From: Bordetella parapertussis
Lineage (GTDB): Bacteria; Pseudomonadota; Gammaproteobacteria; Burkholderiales; Burkholderiaceae_B
NCBI GenBank assembly: GCA_945868195.1
Contig: CAMBLP010000017.1
Coordinates: 1 to 23,237, forward strand
Length of the DNA stretch: 23,237 bases
Reading direction: 5' to 3'
Below are positions 1 to 9,714 of this stretch, piece after piece. The notes under the pieces were generated by a model. The model was not told where the DNA came from. It worked only from the letters and a program-made list of their open reading frames with translations, and did not search any database. Both the position numbers and the translations under genes were made by a program. Within the stretch, counting starts at the first letter, position 1, and every line of letters begins with the position of its first letter.

Positions 1-219
1 AAAATGATCGCACCGATGCTCGAGGAAGTCGCCACGGAGTTTGCTGGCAAGGTCACCGTTGCAAAACTGAACGTTGACTAAAACCAAGAAACGGCCGCTA
101 AATTCGGCATCCGAGGCATTCCAACGCTGATGTTGTTTAAGGATGGCAAAGTTGCTGCGACCAAGGTTGGCGCACTTTCAAAATCCCAGCTGACTGAGTT
201 TTTAAACGGCGCGATCTAA
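1..219 (+). pseudogene. trxA: Thioredoxin, 3' part, interrupted by an in-frame stop
   Basis: Frame 1 reads from the window edge as thioredoxin. It starts with KMIAPMLEEV, the helix directly after the WCGPC active site, which lies outside the window. It continues to the cis-proline loop [11 protein letters not shown] and the C-terminal [12 protein letters not shown] segment, ending at TAA 217-219. At 79-81 a TAA codon replaces the residue after NVD. Family members usually have Gln or Glu there (E. coli reads NIDQNP), so one substitution, CAA or GAA to TAA, explains it. The frame and conserved residues are intact on both sides, so the change is recent, a sequencing error, or a read-through stop. 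As written, the product lacks the last two strands and helix and should not fold. Position directly before rho matches the trxA-rho order of E. coli and many proteobacteria. Confidence 0.85.
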
Positions 220-232
220 TTCGTTTCCACGC

Positions 233-253
233 GCGGGCCCCTTCGAGGCCCGC
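233..253 (+). terminator. Hairpin after trxA
   Basis: GCGGGCC (233-239) pairs with GGCCCGC (247-253) around a short TTCG-containing loop, 14 bases after the trxA stop. The stem is strong and GC-rich, but no T-run follows (CATTGAC). It may be a weak intrinsic terminator or an RNA 3'-end stabiliser. Confidence 0.5.
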
Positions 254-280
254 CATTGACTCTGCTTAGCGCGAGCTGTT

Positions 281-357
281 CTCTACAAGTTTTCCTTTTA
301 ACTCCCTTTTTTGACCCTTGTCTTCATTTACGAAGCCACTTTTCCAGATAAATATCA
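281..357 (+). promoter_or_regulatory. C-rich, G-poor leader before rho
   Basis: The 77 bases before the rho start contain about 21 C and only about 6 G, in runs of pyrimidines. This composition is typical of RNA that Rho itself binds (rut-like). The rho gene is known to be autoregulated through leader termination in E. coli, so a similar loop is plausible here. No convincing -35/-10 pair or Shine-Dalgarno was found in this spacer. Confidence 0.35.
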
Positions 358-1614
358 ATGCACCTTAATGAACTGAAGGCGCAGCACGTTTCGCAGCTGC
401 TCGAAATGGCCGCCGGCCTCGAAATCGAAAACGCAAACCGCTTACGTAAACAAGAACTTATGTTTGCGATCATGAAGCGACGTGCCAAACAAGGTGAGCA
501 AATCTTTGGCGATGGCGTGCTCGAAGTCTTACCCGACGGCTTTGGATTTCTGCGCTCCCCAGATACTTCGTATCTAGCCAGCACTGACGATATCTATATT
601 TCTCCCTCGCAAATTCGCCGCTTTAATCTTCATACCGGCGACTCCATTGAGGGCGAAGTGCGTACGCCCAAGGATGGAGAGCGCTATTTTGCTCTAGTAA
701 AAGTCGATAAGGTCAATGGCTTTCCTCCAGAGGCAATCAAGCACCGCATCATGTTTGAAAACCTGACGCCGCTGCATCCTGATAAAGTGATGACTCTCGA
801 GCGCGACATCAGAAGCGAGGAGAACCTGACCGGTCGAATTTTGGATATTTTTGCTCCGATTGGTAAAGGTCAACGCGGTTTGATCGTCGCAAGCCCTAAG
901 TCTGGTAAAACGGTCATGATGCAGCACATCGCACATGCAATCACAGCCAATTTTCCTGATGCAGTGATGATCGTAATGCTCGTAGACGAACGCCCTGAGG
1001 AAGTCACCGAGATGCAGCGTACTGTGCGCGGTGAGGTCGTCGCCTCCACGTTTGATGAACCTGCTACGCGTCATGTCCAAGTCGCTGAAATGGTGATCGA
1101 ACGAGCTAAGCGCTTGGTTGAAATGAAAAAAGATGTGGTAATTTTGCTAGATTCAATTACCCGCCTTGCCCGCGCCTATAACACTGTTGTTCCTGCCTCC
1201 GGCAAAGTATTGACAGGTGGCGTAGATGCGAATGCGCTCCAGCGCCCAAAACGTTTCTTTGGTGCTGCACGCAATCTCGAAGAAGGTGGCTCGCTCACCA
1301 TCATCGGTACAGCCTTAATTGAAACTGGCAGCCGTATGGACGAAGTCATTTACGAGGAATTCAAAGGCACGGGCAACTCCGAGGTTCATCTCGAACGTCG
1401 TCTTGCAGAAAAAAGGGTTTATCCCGCGATTAATCTCAACAAATCCGGCACACGTCGTGAAGAGCTGCTCATCAAACCTGATTTGCTTCAAAAGATCTGG
1501 GTGTTGCGTAAATTCATCCACGATATGGATGAGGTCGAGGCAATGGAGTTCATCATGGACAAAATGCGCTCTACAAAGAACAACGCCGAATTTTTTGACA
1601 TGATGAAAAAATAA
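358..1614 (+). CDS. rho: Transcription termination factor Rho
   Basis: Hexameric RNA-dependent ATPase that ends transcripts at C-rich sites. The 418-residue product is nearly the E. coli length (419) and in register with it. The N-terminal helical domain opens with MHLNELK. The RNA-binding cold-shock-like fold holds GFGFLRS (about 61-67) and [13 protein letters not shown] (about 77-89). The ATPase domain has Walker A SPKSGKT (179-185), the catalytic Glu in VDERPEEV (E211), Walker [10 protein letters not shown] (D265), the Q-loop [15 protein letters not shown] (about 287-301) and the arginine finger in SGTRREE (R366). Walker A reads ASPKSGKT where E. coli has APPKAGKT, and residue 326 is Arg where E. 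coli has Lys; both are conservative. The ATG at 358 lacks a clear ribosome site, but the N-terminus matches the family. It converges on the yhdP-like gene with a 6-base gap. Confidence 0.98.
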   Translation: MHLNELKAQHVSQLLEMAAGLEIENANRLRKQELMFAIMKRRAKQGEQIFGDGVLEVLPDGFGFLRSPDTSYLASTDDIYISPSQIRRFNLHTGDSIEGEVRTPKDGERYFALVKVDKVNGFPPEAIKHRIMFENLTPLHPDKVMTLERDIRSEENLTGRILDIFAPIGKGQRGLIVASPKSGKTVMMQHIAHAITANFPDAVMIVMLVDERPEEVTEMQRTVRGEVVASTFDEPATRHVQVAEMVIERAKRLVEMKKDVVILLDSITRLARAYNTVVPASGKVLTGGVDANALQRPKRFFGAARNLEEGGSLTIIGTALIETGSRMDEVIYEEFKGTGNSEVHLERRLAEKRVYPAINLNKSGTRREELLIKPDLLQKIWVLRKFIHDMDEVEAMEFIMDKMRSTKNNAEFFDMMKK

Positions 1615-1620
1615 GCACCT

Positions 1621-4600
1621 CTAGCCACCAAGTACTGGTTGGCTCGGCACCGGCGTAGGGGCACCGATTGGGATGAGCTCTGGCTCATCCCAAGTACCTT
1701 TAACCTGATACTTTGCACTCATCGCCCGCTCAATAGGATTTCGCAATAAAAACTGTGTGACAAGCGCACTGAGTCCAGCTAGCGGATTAACGACAAACGC
1801 AGTCGCAACGGCAGCACCGCTCATATCAAGAAGAGGGCGAACATCCGCATCCATATTCCAGCTTTTTTGGGTTAGGTTCGAGCCTCCCGTCAGCGAGATA
1901 CGCGCAATCGGGCTGCGCACAACAAGGTTTTTGGTTTGGACTTCACCTTGCTTGAGCGTAAAATCACCTTTGATGCTGCTCCAAGGGAAACCATCTTTGA
2001 ACTCACTACCTGTTCGGAAATTAAAACTCAAAATGCGTTGAAGCGACTGCAGGGAAAGTACTTCAAGCAAACGAGCGCTGCGAGAGTTCACGTGTTGAAA
2101 AACACCGTCTTTAAGATCAACGGTCACCTCACCATTCAGCCCTGTATAGGTGTACACCCAAGGGAAATTCAGCCAATTGATCTTTGCGTTGATCGTGCCA
2201 GAGCCTTCGAGCGCACGATTTTGATGGCCTAATTGATCAGATAACTTTCCTAAATTGGAAATCGTAATCAAAGTGTCCAAATGAATTCCCCGCTCAGGAC
2301 CTTTCAGAAACCACGTCCCTTTTGCTGTCATTTTTGCATTCGGACTCAATACTTCAAGCTCATGGATCGTCCAGCGCGAACCTTTGTCCTCATTGGCTCC
2401 CACAAGATGCAGAGCCCCTAGTCGACTACCGAATAAAGTGAAGTCTTCAACCGATAAATCGATCGCCGGCATCGATGACCATTGCTTTTCGTCAATGACC
2501 TCGGTTTTAGGCGGATCTTGCGCTGAGGCGTCTTGGGTGCCGACGGCAAGCTTTGAAAACCTTGCTACGACAGGACCAACCAACCCGCGCTCTCCGGTCG
2601 TCCACGAGGCAACCCCTTGAGTCTCCCTGGATTCAAGCCGCGCAGACCACTTTTGCGACGTCGTTTTGCTGAGCATTAAATCCAAATCACGGAAGCTCAA
2701 CTCAGCAAACATAAACTCAGGAGAGCGCACACGCAGTTGTTGCAAGGGAGGGAATATGGCGGGCGTTGCTGCGACAGCATTTGGTACGGATGGTGAAGTG
2801 AGCTGATCCGATAGCGATTTCCAATCGTCCCAATTCACACGATCAAAACCGAAATTCATGGTCAGCCCAGCAGGAGGCAGTATGGCGGGGCCTCCCATCA
2901 CAATCGCACCGCGAGAAAAGTAAGAGGGTCCTCGCCCGTTGGGGTTGTGTTCAAAGCGACCATTCAACACGTTGCCCATACTGAAGCTCAAGGCTGTTAT
3001 GTCGACTTTGCCTTGCTGAAGACTCTGTAATCGAACGGACAGTGGACGTTTTTGAGCCGCTGACTTTCCAAGGGGTGGCGGCAATTTGATATTGAGACCT
3101 TCGAGACTTGAGCGCACTTCGAGATCGATTCCTCCTGCCGCTGTTCCTTTAATGTCAGCCTGATAACTGGTGCGTCCAGTGACTGCAAGCAAGGCGCTCA
3201 AATTTTGATGTTTTTCAGCAGCAATGCTTGTCAACTCACCTTTTAGAGCCAATTGGCGAAGTTTGGGTCCCCATTCTCCAGACAAGGTAACAGGTCCACC
3301 CAACGCCTCGCCTCGCATCTCTTTGACAACCACAACCTCATCATTGAACTCAAAGACTCCATTGATTTTTTCAACTGACACGCCCTCTTTCTTTAAAGCA
3401 ATCGTTGCATCAGAAAATTTGAATTGACCGTTGATCAACACGACACGCTGTTGTTCAAGATCAAAATCCAAAGATAATGGCATCGAAGCTTGGCCTTTTA
3501 CCTCTAACGTCTCAGCTTGTTTACTTAAGTCATGCTGAATAGGCGTCCTCTTGAGCATTGACAAGTAATCCTGCACTAAGCCAGTGCTATTTAGACGCAC
3601 GGAGACATTAGGATTTAAGTCCAGATTAGGCGCATGAACTTCTAGCCCTGAAATCTGTATAGGACGTCCGTGCATGCCGATCACTTGGGCTTGATCACTT
3701 TTGATCGTCAAGCCCAACTTATCGAACTGCAAGTTGCCACTCAAGAGGGTAACTGCTGGCCATTGCGGCTGATGTGGCTCAACATAGTCATAATCAATCG
3801 ACACCTGATCAAGCTGCGCCTCGAGGCGAAACACGCCTGCTTCAGAACCAGGTTCGTTAAAGGGAAATTTAGATAAGTCCCCCTGGAGCTTCATGCCCAC
3901 CTGATTCAGCGTGCCATTAAGGATTGCGCGACGCAACCACTCCCGCGTCTCGGCGCTGGTCTCTGTGGTGACATATTGATGCAGCTTTGTTGGATCCACC
4001 CCATTGAACATGCCAGAGATATCCACCACCCCGGGAGATAACGCCTCCCCTTGTGTCCACTTGCCACTAAAATCCGCAAGCATACTCCCCGACTTTAAAC
4101 CGAGTTGTGTCGTAGTGATTTGAAGCTTTTGACTCGCATTACGATTCCATCGAGTGTTCGCTGAGACATTACCAACTGAAAGGGTACGGGGATCAAACAA
4201 ACTAGACTCGACTTGTAAACCTTGACCACTCAAGTTCAGAGAAATCCCCACTTGATTTGGGCTGCGATCGAAAAGCATCCATGCATTTTCTGGAAACAGA
4301 TCGCCCAACCAGCCACTCAGGCGAGCCTCGAGGTGCTCCGCTCTGATCACGGTCGTATCACGATCGCTCAAATGTATTGCTGCGTAAGCCCCCGCCAGAT
4401 CGATCGTCGCCCGTCCAAGATGACCCGAAGATATTGTCAGCCAAAGACGTGTTGCAAAACGGCCTTCAGTTTTGGGGAGATCCACCCAAGGAGACCATGC
4501 ACTAGGTTGTGCGTCATTGATTTCAATAAAGATTTCACCTTCACCCTGCTTTTGCGATGCAACCGGATTGTAAATATTATCCTTACGGACAATGAGTTCG

Positions 4601-5241
4601 ATGGTACTGCCAAGCTCTCGGGGCAGGCTCGCACTCACCCGCATTTGATGATGAAAAATACTGTTGGTGATGTTGAAGTTAATGCCTTCAATCGCGAGCT
4701 CTGGCGCTTCTCTAAGATGATCCATCCAATAAAAGGTCGCGTCGCGGATAATGATTTGACCCTGACTCAACAACCACCGAACGGCGGGTGTATCTGAGGA
4801 AAAATTAATCCTGTCAGGACTTTGCTCGCCGAGTACGCTGGATGCAAAAACGATTCGGCCATCTTTCCTGCGACTGCCTGAGACATGAATACCGTTTACC
4901 TCAAGCTGTCTTAAGCGCAAATCCAAATTGAAAATGCTTCGCCAAGACACGACAGCGAAGGCATCAGGCACATACAACAACTCAACATTGCTTTGTCGAT
5001 CACGTAACCTGAGGTTTTGTAGCGCTAAAGCGGGGTTCAGGCCAGACCAGCTGGCGGCAATTTCACCCATGGTGACATCCGCGCCAAGTGCCTTGGAGAG
5101 GCGCTTTTCTATTTCAGGCCGCCATTCATTGATGTGCGGCAGAAAAAGATAGCGGACGCCCAACATCGTAGTCGCTGCTGCAAAATAGAACAGCAAAAGA
5201 CTAATTATTAGAAAACGAAGTGTTTTTTTAAAAAATATCAA
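1621..5241 (-). CDS. yhdP: YhdP-family AsmA-like envelope protein (TIGR02099 type)
   Basis: A 1206-residue protein close to E. coli YhdP in size (about 1266). One N-terminal membrane anchor is visible (about 9-30, FLIISLLLFYFAAATTMLGV). A very long beta-rich body of repeated AsmA-like strands follows, facing the periplasm. The C-terminal AsmA-like region contains ISLTGGSNLTQKSWNMD, and the chain ends shortly after YQVKGTWDEPEL. In E. coli, YhdP, TamB and YdbH are partly redundant proteins thought to carry phospholipids from inner to outer membrane; that role is inferred here by family. The start is TTG at 5241; an in-frame TAG lies two codons upstream, so no longer start exists. An AGG lies just before it. 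Adjacency to glnE is common in betaproteobacteria. Confidence 0.9.
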   Translation of the reverse strand: MIFFKKTLRFLIISLLLFYFAAATTMLGVRYLFLPHINEWRPEIEKRLSKALGADVTMGEIAASWSGLNPALALQNLRLRDRQSNVELLYVPDAFAVVSWRSIFNLDLRLRQLEVNGIHVSGSRRKDGRIVFASSVLGEQSPDRINFSSDTPAVRWLLSQGQIIIRDATFYWMDHLREAPELAIEGINFNITNSIFHHQMRVSASLPRELGSTIELIVRKDNIYNPVASQKQGEGEIFIEINDAQPSAWSPWVDLPKTEGRFATRLWLTISSGHLGRATIDLAGAYAAIHLSDRDTTVIRAEHLEARLSGWLGDLFPENAWMLFDRSPNQVGISLNLSGQGLQVESSLFDPRTLSVGNVSANTRWNRNASQKLQITTTQLGLKSGSMLADFSGKWTQGEALSPGVVDISGMFNGVDPTKLHQYVTTETSAETREWLRRAILNGTLNQVGMKLQGDLSKFPFNEPGSEAGVFRLEAQLDQVSIDYDYVEPHQPQWPAVTLLSGNLQFDKLGLTIKSDQAQVIGMHGRPIQISGLEVHAPNLDLNPNVSVRLNSTGLVQDYLSMLKRTPIQHDLSKQAETLEVKGQASMPLSLDFDLEQQRVVLINGQFKFSDATIALKKEGVSVEKINGVFEFNDEVVVVKEMRGEALGGPVTLSGEWGPKLRQLALKGELTSIAAEKHQNLSALLAVTGRTSYQADIKGTAAGGIDLEVRSSLEGLNIKLPPPLGKSAAQKRPLSVRLQSLQQGKVDITALSFSMGNVLNGRFEHNPNGRGPSYFSRGAIVMGGPAILPPAGLTMNFGFDRVNWDDWKSLSDQLTSPSVPNAVAATPAIFPPLQQLRVRSPEFMFAELSFRDLDLMLSKTTSQKWSARLESRETQGVASWTTGERGLVGPVVARFSKLAVGTQDASAQDPPKTEVIDEKQWSSMPAIDLSVEDFTLFGSRLGALHLVGANEDKGSRWTIHELEVLSPNAKMTAKGTWFLKGPERGIHLDTLITISNLGKLSDQLGHQNRALEGSGTINAKINWLNFPWVYTYTGLNGEVTVDLKDGVFQHVNSRSARLLEVLSLQSLQRILSFNFRTGSEFKDGFPWSSIKGDFTLKQGEVQTKNLVVRSPIARISLTGGSNLTQKSWNMDADVRPLLDMSGAAVATAFVVNPLAGLSALVTQFLLRNPIERAMSAKYQVKGTWDEPELIPIGAPTPVPSQPVLGG
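1668..1693. repeat. Perfect 10-bp inverted repeat at rho/yhdP convergence
   Basis: TTGGGATGAG (1668-1677) and CTCATCCCAA (1684-1693) form a perfect stem with a 6-base loop, inside the last codons of the yhdP-like gene and about 55 bases past the rho stop. There is no T-run on either side, so it is not a standard intrinsic terminator. It could act as a 3' stabiliser or pause site for rho mRNA, or be coincidence within coding sequence (it encodes TWDEPELIPIG). Confidence 0.4.
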
Positions 5242-5250
5242 AGCCTAATC

Positions 5251-5278
5251 TTGCCTCTGAAATATAAGTCACTAGAAT
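5251..5278 (+). promoter_or_regulatory. Possible sigma-70 promoter for glnE
   Basis: TTGCCT (5251-5256) and TAGAAT (5273-5278) are spaced by 16 bases and would start transcription near 5285, inside the yhdP/glnE divergent spacer. Matches are moderate and the spacer is AT-rich, so chance is possible. Confidence 0.3.
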
Positions 5279-5323
5279 AGAAACTAAACCAATACCTATT
5301 TTAACTTGTCGATCCGCCATCCA

Positions 5324-8119
5324 ATGACCGAATCAACTCTGACAAACGCTTTGACCTGGTCAGGCGTTCTTCGACGTTTAAGCAACAGCCATCCCGAGTT
5401 CACCCAATGGCTAGAGCGAGAATGCGCACAATCTGTCACCCCTGAAAGAATTGAGGGGTGGTTCACTGAGCTGGTGGGTCAAACATCGACCCATGCCGTG
5501 CTAGAGGCCTCTGACTGCAGAAAAGCACTTCGACAACTTAGGAAAAGGACTTTTTATCTGGTCATGGTGAGAGATTTAGGCGGACTGGCCGATCTCGAGG
5601 AGGTCGTCTCAGCGATGACGGCTTTGGCGGATATGTGTGTCAACCAAGCCTATCGAACCGTTATGCAAGAGTTGGTGACGACCCATGGAACACCGCGCGA
5701 CCCAAATACTCACCTTCCTCAAGAAATGATCATTATCGGCATGGGAAAACTAGGTGGCTGCGAGCTCAATGTCTCTTCTGATATCGATCTGGTCATGCTT
5801 TATGGCGAGGAGGGAGAGACCGATGGACCTCGGCCGATCAGTCATCACGAATTTTATGCCCGACTGACCCGCAAAATGATGCCCATTTTGTCGGAGGCAG
5901 ATGCTGATGGTCAGGTTTTTAGAACGGATCTGCGCCTCAGGCCAGATGGCGACTCTGGGCCTGTTGCCTGGAGCCTTGATGCCTTTGAGCAATACCTTTT
6001 TACGCAAGGTCGTGAATGGGAGCGCTATGCCTGGCTTAAAGGTCGCGTGATTCCTACCAAGGCCTTCGAGCAGAGTGATGCGACTGCCAGCCTGCAACAA
6101 GCAGAGAGCTTGCGGCTGCCTTTTGTATACAGAAAATACTTTGATTTTGATGCCTTGGCAGCATTGCGTGCACTACGCGAGCGGATCCGTCAGGACTGGC
6201 AGCGCAAAGCGCTTGCGCGCCCAGGTGTCGATACGACCCACAACATCAAGCTTGGAGATGGTGGGATTAGAGAAATCGAATTTGTTGTTCAACTTTCTCA
6301 GCTGATTCGAGGCGGGCGTATGCCAGCGCTGCAGCAAAGAGGCTTGTTGACGGCTCTAGAGGCGCAACGACGTGCGGGCATTTTGTCAGAAGAGCATGCT
6401 GATCGGCTTGCTCAAGCTTATCGATTTTTACGACGGGTTGAGCATGCGCTTCAATACGCCGAAGACGCACAAACACATCTTTTACCGCAGACGCACGAGC
6501 GCATGGCCGAGCTTGCAGTCGCGATGCGTATGAGTTTCGACACGTTCGAACGCACCTTAAAACAACACCGTGATTTTGTCGAGCAAACGTTCCGCGATGC
6601 CTTTCGGATTGCGGGCCTGGGCGACGATAGTTCCATCACAAGCTCGCCGCAAGCTGGTCAACGTCCAGTTGTCCAAGCGACAGAAGGGTCTTTACTTGAA
6701 CAAAATATTACAAAATTTGGTGATCAAGCTCCTGCGCTGACAACACGTATCGAGAGTTTCCTCGACGGGCATCGTATCCGCGCGCTTTCAACAAGTAGCC
6801 GCAACCGTATCGATACCCTGCTTCCAATCGCACTCGAAGCCGCACGTCAGACCTCTCAACCGATGATCGCAGCATTGCGCCTGTTGGATTTGATCGAATC
6901 CATTTCTCAGCGAAGCGCCTATGTCGCATTGCTGGCGGAGTATCCAGAGACCCTCGCGCGTATCGCACGCATGATGGCGGCGAGTCCATGGGCTGCACAA
7001 TATTTGACTCAAAACCCGGTTGTACTTGATAGCTTAATTGCGTGGCGAGCTCTGATGGAGCCCGTAGATTACGTACGGATTGAAGCTGCGATGCGGGCTG
7101 ACCTCGATGCCTGCGTGTTACCGGACGGTAGCGCTGATGTCGAACAGCAAATGAATATGATGCGTGACCTTCAACGCCAGATCAGTTTTCAGCTGCTCGC
7201 GCAGGATCTTGAAGGCGTTTTGACGGTGGAAAGTCTCGGTGATCAACTCTCCGCGCTCGCGGATATGCTCCTAAATGAAACCTTGCGCCGAGTCTGGCCC
7301 CTGATCGCCAAGCCTGATCGTCTTGGAAACTTGCCCCCGATGAAGATGGCAATCATTGCCTACGGTCGCTTGGGTGGTAAAGAACTTGGATACTCCTCGG
7401 ACCTAGACTTAGTCTATCTGTACGAGGATGACCGTGAGGATGCCACGGAGCTCTATACAAAACTTGGTCGGCGTATGACCTCTTGGCTTTCTACGATGAC
7501 CTCCTCGGGACGTCTTTATGAGGTGGATTTACGTCTGCGGCCTGATGGAGACGCGGGACTTTTAGCCGTTTCTGTCCAAGCATTCAATGCCTATCAACTC
7601 AATAAAGCATGGCCTTGGGAGCATCAGGCTTTAACACGCGCCCGCTTTGCCGCAGGGGATACTACAGTCGGTCATCAATTCGAAATCATTCGCCAGCAGG
7701 TACTTATGCTGGAGCGCAAGCCTGAAGCTTTTGCCGAAGAAGTTCGTCAAATGCGCAAAAAAATGACGGCGGGTCATCCTAATAACAGCCAAGACTTTGA
7801 TATCAAACATGACGCAGGCGGCATGGTTGATTTGGAATTTGTGACGCAATATCTTGTCCTGACGCAAACACACAAACATCGTAATTTGCTCGGCAACTTA
7901 GGCAACATCGCTCTATTACGTCTTAGCGCAGAGGCGGGCCTCATCCCGCCCGAGCTCGCAGCGCAAGGAGGCGATGCCTATCGTAATCTTCGTCGCGCGC
8001 AGCATCAGTGTCGACTTCAAGGTGCCGACAAGGCTCGAGTGCCTCAAAAGCAATTACAAAAAGAGCGCGATACTATTCGCAAGCTCTGGAATACGGTCTT
8101 GGGTCCAACGCTTGGGTGA
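5324..8119 (+). CDS. glnE: Bifunctional glutamine synthetase adenylyltransferase/deadenylylase
   Basis: GlnE adds AMP to, and removes it from, glutamine synthetase in response to PII protein and glutamine, so it sets the activity of nitrogen assimilation. The 931 residues compare with 946 in E. coli. Both nucleotidyltransferase halves are present with intact metal-binding motifs. The N-terminal, deadenylylating half has [18 protein letters not shown] (about 139-156; D153 and D155). The C-terminal, adenylylating half has [17 protein letters not shown] (about 680-696; D693 and D695). Each is followed by a [13 protein letters not shown] strand, and the regulatory region lies between. An in-frame TTG lies 18 bases upstream at 5306; ATG 5324 is chosen because it is the standard codon, though neither has a good ribosome site. 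The gene is divergent from yhdP and is followed after 43 bases by queH. Confidence 0.97.
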   Translation: MTESTLTNALTWSGVLRRLSNSHPEFTQWLERECAQSVTPERIEGWFTELVGQTSTHAVLEASDCRKALRQLRKRTFYLVMVRDLGGLADLEEVVSAMTALADMCVNQAYRTVMQELVTTHGTPRDPNTHLPQEMIIIGMGKLGGCELNVSSDIDLVMLYGEEGETDGPRPISHHEFYARLTRKMMPILSEADADGQVFRTDLRLRPDGDSGPVAWSLDAFEQYLFTQGREWERYAWLKGRVIPTKAFEQSDATASLQQAESLRLPFVYRKYFDFDALAALRALRERIRQDWQRKALARPGVDTTHNIKLGDGGIREIEFVVQLSQLIRGGRMPALQQRGLLTALEAQRRAGILSEEHADRLAQAYRFLRRVEHALQYAEDAQTHLLPQTHERMAELAVAMRMSFDTFERTLKQHRDFVEQTFRDAFRIAGLGDDSSITSSPQAGQRPVVQATEGSLLEQNITKFGDQAPALTTRIESFLDGHRIRALSTSSRNRIDTLLPIALEAARQTSQPMIAALRLLDLIESISQRSAYVALLAEYPETLARIARMMAASPWAAQYLTQNPVVLDSLIAWRALMEPVDYVRIEAAMRADLDACVLPDGSADVEQQMNMMRDLQRQISFQLLAQDLEGVLTVESLGDQLSALADMLLNETLRRVWPLIAKPDRLGNLPPMKMAIIAYGRLGGKELGYSSDLDLVYLYEDDREDATELYTKLGRRMTSWLSTMTSSGRLYEVDLRLRPDGDAGLLAVSVQAFNAYQLNKAWPWEHQALTRARFAAGDTTVGHQFEIIRQQVLMLERKPEAFAEEVRQMRKKMTAGHPNNSQDFDIKHDAGGMVDLEFVTQYLVLTQTHKHRNLLGNLGNIALLRLSAEAGLIPPELAAQGGDAYRNLRRAQHQCRLQGADKARVPQKQLQKERDTIRKLWNTVLGPTLG

Positions 8120-8162
8120 AACAGTCTAAAATACAATCTTTATTGCATACTGCGCTGACATC

Positions 8163-8864
8163 GTGAAAGACGCTCTTCGCCCCTCCCTGACTCTGCCCGA
8201 AGGCCGCTCTAAGGTTTTGCTGCACTCATGCTGTGCGCCCTGCTCGGGCGAAGTCATGGAGGCCATGCTTGTAGCGGGAATTCAGTACGACATATTTTTT
8301 TACAATCCCAATATCCATCCCGTCAAAGAGTACGAAATCCGCAAAAACGAGAATATTCGCTTTGCTGAAAAAAACGGCATTGGCTTTATTGATGCCGACT
8401 ACGATGTAGACAATTGGTTTGACCGAATTAAGGGGCTGGAAAATGAACCCGAACGTGGTGAGCGCTGCACGCAATGCTTTGACATGCGTTTCGAACGTAC
8501 AGCGCTTTATGCTTTCGAACATGGCTATGACACCATTACCAGTTCACTCGGTATTTCTCGCTGGAAAGACATGAATCAAATCAATGGCTCCGGTGAACGC
8601 GCAGCAGCTCGCTACGAAAACCTACTTTACTGGACCTATAACTGGCGCAAACACGGCGGCTCTGCTCGCATGATTGAAATCAGCAAACGTGAAGAGTTTT
8701 ATCAGCAAGAGTATTGCGGCTGTGTCTACTCGCTGCGAGATACCAATAGGCACCGACGCACTCAGGGCCGGGATCGTATTGCACTAGGCGTTAAGTTTTA
8801 CGGTCGTGAAGAAATTTTATCGCCCACGGCCCCTGAAAAAGCAGCTTCAATAAAAAACAAATAA
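8163..8864 (+). CDS. queH: Epoxyqueuosine reductase QueH
   Basis: QueH carries out the last step of queuosine synthesis in tRNA, reducing epoxyqueuosine; it is unrelated in sequence to QueG. The 233-residue protein has the family cysteine sets: adjacent Cys plus one in [12 protein letters not shown] (C23, C24, C27), the pair in [10 protein letters not shown] (C102, C105) and the pair in EYCGCVYS (C185, C187). These bind the iron-sulfur cluster and a further metal in known members. Also typical are FFYNPNIHP and [10 protein letters not shown]. The start is GTG at 8163; the first internal ATG would remove the CCAPC motif, and upstream reading meets a stop at 8127. It follows glnE at 43 bases and may be co-transcribed. 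It converges on the YdjC-type gene with a 7-base gap. Confidence 0.95.
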   Translation: MKDALRPSLTLPEGRSKVLLHSCCAPCSGEVMEAMLVAGIQYDIFFYNPNIHPVKEYEIRKNENIRFAEKNGIGFIDADYDVDNWFDRIKGLENEPERGERCTQCFDMRFERTALYAFEHGYDTITSSLGISRWKDMNQINGSGERAAARYENLLYWTYNWRKHGGSARMIEISKREEFYQQEYCGCVYSLRDTNRHRRTQGRDRIALGVKFYGREEILSPTAPEKAASIKNK

Positions 8865-8870
8865 AGCTGC
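8841..8870. terminator. Possible weak hairpin between queH and the deacetylase gene
   Basis: GCAGCTT (8841-8847) and AAGCTGC (8864-8870) can pair across a 16-base A-rich loop spanning the queH stop codon. The long loop and lack of a clean T-run outside the stem make it an atypical terminator; on the minus strand the T-rich stretch falls in the loop. Confidence 0.25.
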
Positions 8871-8871
8871 A

Positions 8872-9702
8872 TTATTGCCTGATACCAGACTGACTTAAAC
8901 GCGCGATTGTGAGTTGATTTATCTCCAGAAGCGCAATGAAATCCTCGCTGCTAAGCACACGATATTCCTCAATGCGATCTCTTCCAAAGGCAAGATTGTC
9001 GGAGGCAGACTGAGCGGGATGTGTCATCAATACACTGTTGATACGCGCATGCTTGAGCCACTCGGCTAGCATGACGCGATAAGGCGGATGAGGACGCGAA
9101 AAATCATAGGCTCCCATAAAACCATCGTTTACGATCGCTCCAACACGCGTAGCTTGCTGGACTAGCGAACGCGCACCCAACGCACCAATCACGTGAGCTT
9201 TGAAACGCTGCATAAGAGGTAATGCACGGGACATTTGGGTCGGCTGCGTATCCCGCAGCCAAGGCATTTTCCGCCCAAAGCGCTCTGTCAGAGCACCAAG
9301 CAACTCTTCGCGAATAACGGGAAATTGATGGACATGCAGGTGTCCATCTACAAAGTCAGGGACTCTTTTGACGTGCCGTTCAAACAAATCAAGTTGTGTG
9401 TTGATTTGTCCACGCACCTGCGAACGGGAAATGCGACGCGAATAGGACAAGGCAATTAATTTTCCCAAAGGTGCGTAAAAACCAGGAAGCCCTAAAAACT
9501 CGGTGAAATTGAGATGTAAACCAATATCGATAGGCAAACCGGACAATAAAGATGCGGCCTTGGGAAAACGTATCGCCGTCACCAAACACCCCGTCGCACT
9601 CAGCCGACCAGATTGTGCAAGGTCGACAATCGCGGCATCGACACCAGGCTCAATACCAAAGTCATCCGCGCAAACAACAAGTGGTTTTAGGGTCGAAGGC
9701 AT
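8872..9702 (-). CDS. YdjC/ChbG/HpnK-family carbohydrate deacetylase
   Basis: Members remove N-acetyl groups from amino sugars, or related groups, using one metal ion. Counting from the GTG at 9711 (subtract 3 for the ATG used here), the metal site is complete: Asp in VVCADDFGIEPG (D16, D17), His in GLHLNFTE (H66), the cluster DGHLHVHQF (H124, H126, H128) and His in LMTHPAQS (H231). Length is 276 residues, normal for the family. Two starts are possible: GTG 9711, 3 bases after the preceding stop, or ATG 9702. ATG was chosen, but neither has a clear ribosome site. It directly follows a polyprenyl-phosphate glycosyltransferase gene. That pairing, seen in other proteobacteria, suggests removal of an acetyl group from a lipid-linked amino sugar rather than chitin-oligosaccharide use. 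There is no secretion signal, so the enzyme should be cytoplasmic. Confidence 0.88.
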   Translation of the reverse strand: MPSTLKPLVVCADDFGIEPGVDAAIVDLAQSGRLSATGCLVTAIRFPKAASLLSGLPIDIGLHLNFTEFLGLPGFYAPLGKLIALSYSRRISRSQVRGQINTQLDLFERHVKRVPDFVDGHLHVHQFPVIREELLGALTERFGRKMPWLRDTQPTQMSRALPLMQRFKAHVIGALGARSLVQQATRVGAIVNDGFMGAYDFSRPHPPYRVMLAEWLKHARINSVLMTHPAQSASDNLAFGRDRIEEYRVLSSEDFIALLEINQLTIARLSQSGIRQ

Positions 9703-9714
9703 GAGGCGCACGGC

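Noticed and set aside
694..1080. 128-codon antisense frame inside rho
   Set aside because: It is a by-product of rho codon use. The protein is His/Cys-rich without a known motif, and rho is certain.
4222..4797. 191-codon open frame on the plus strand inside yhdP
   Set aside because: It is antisense to a well-supported 1206-residue coding sequence. Its protein has no recognisable domain, and no ribosome site or promoter was seen.
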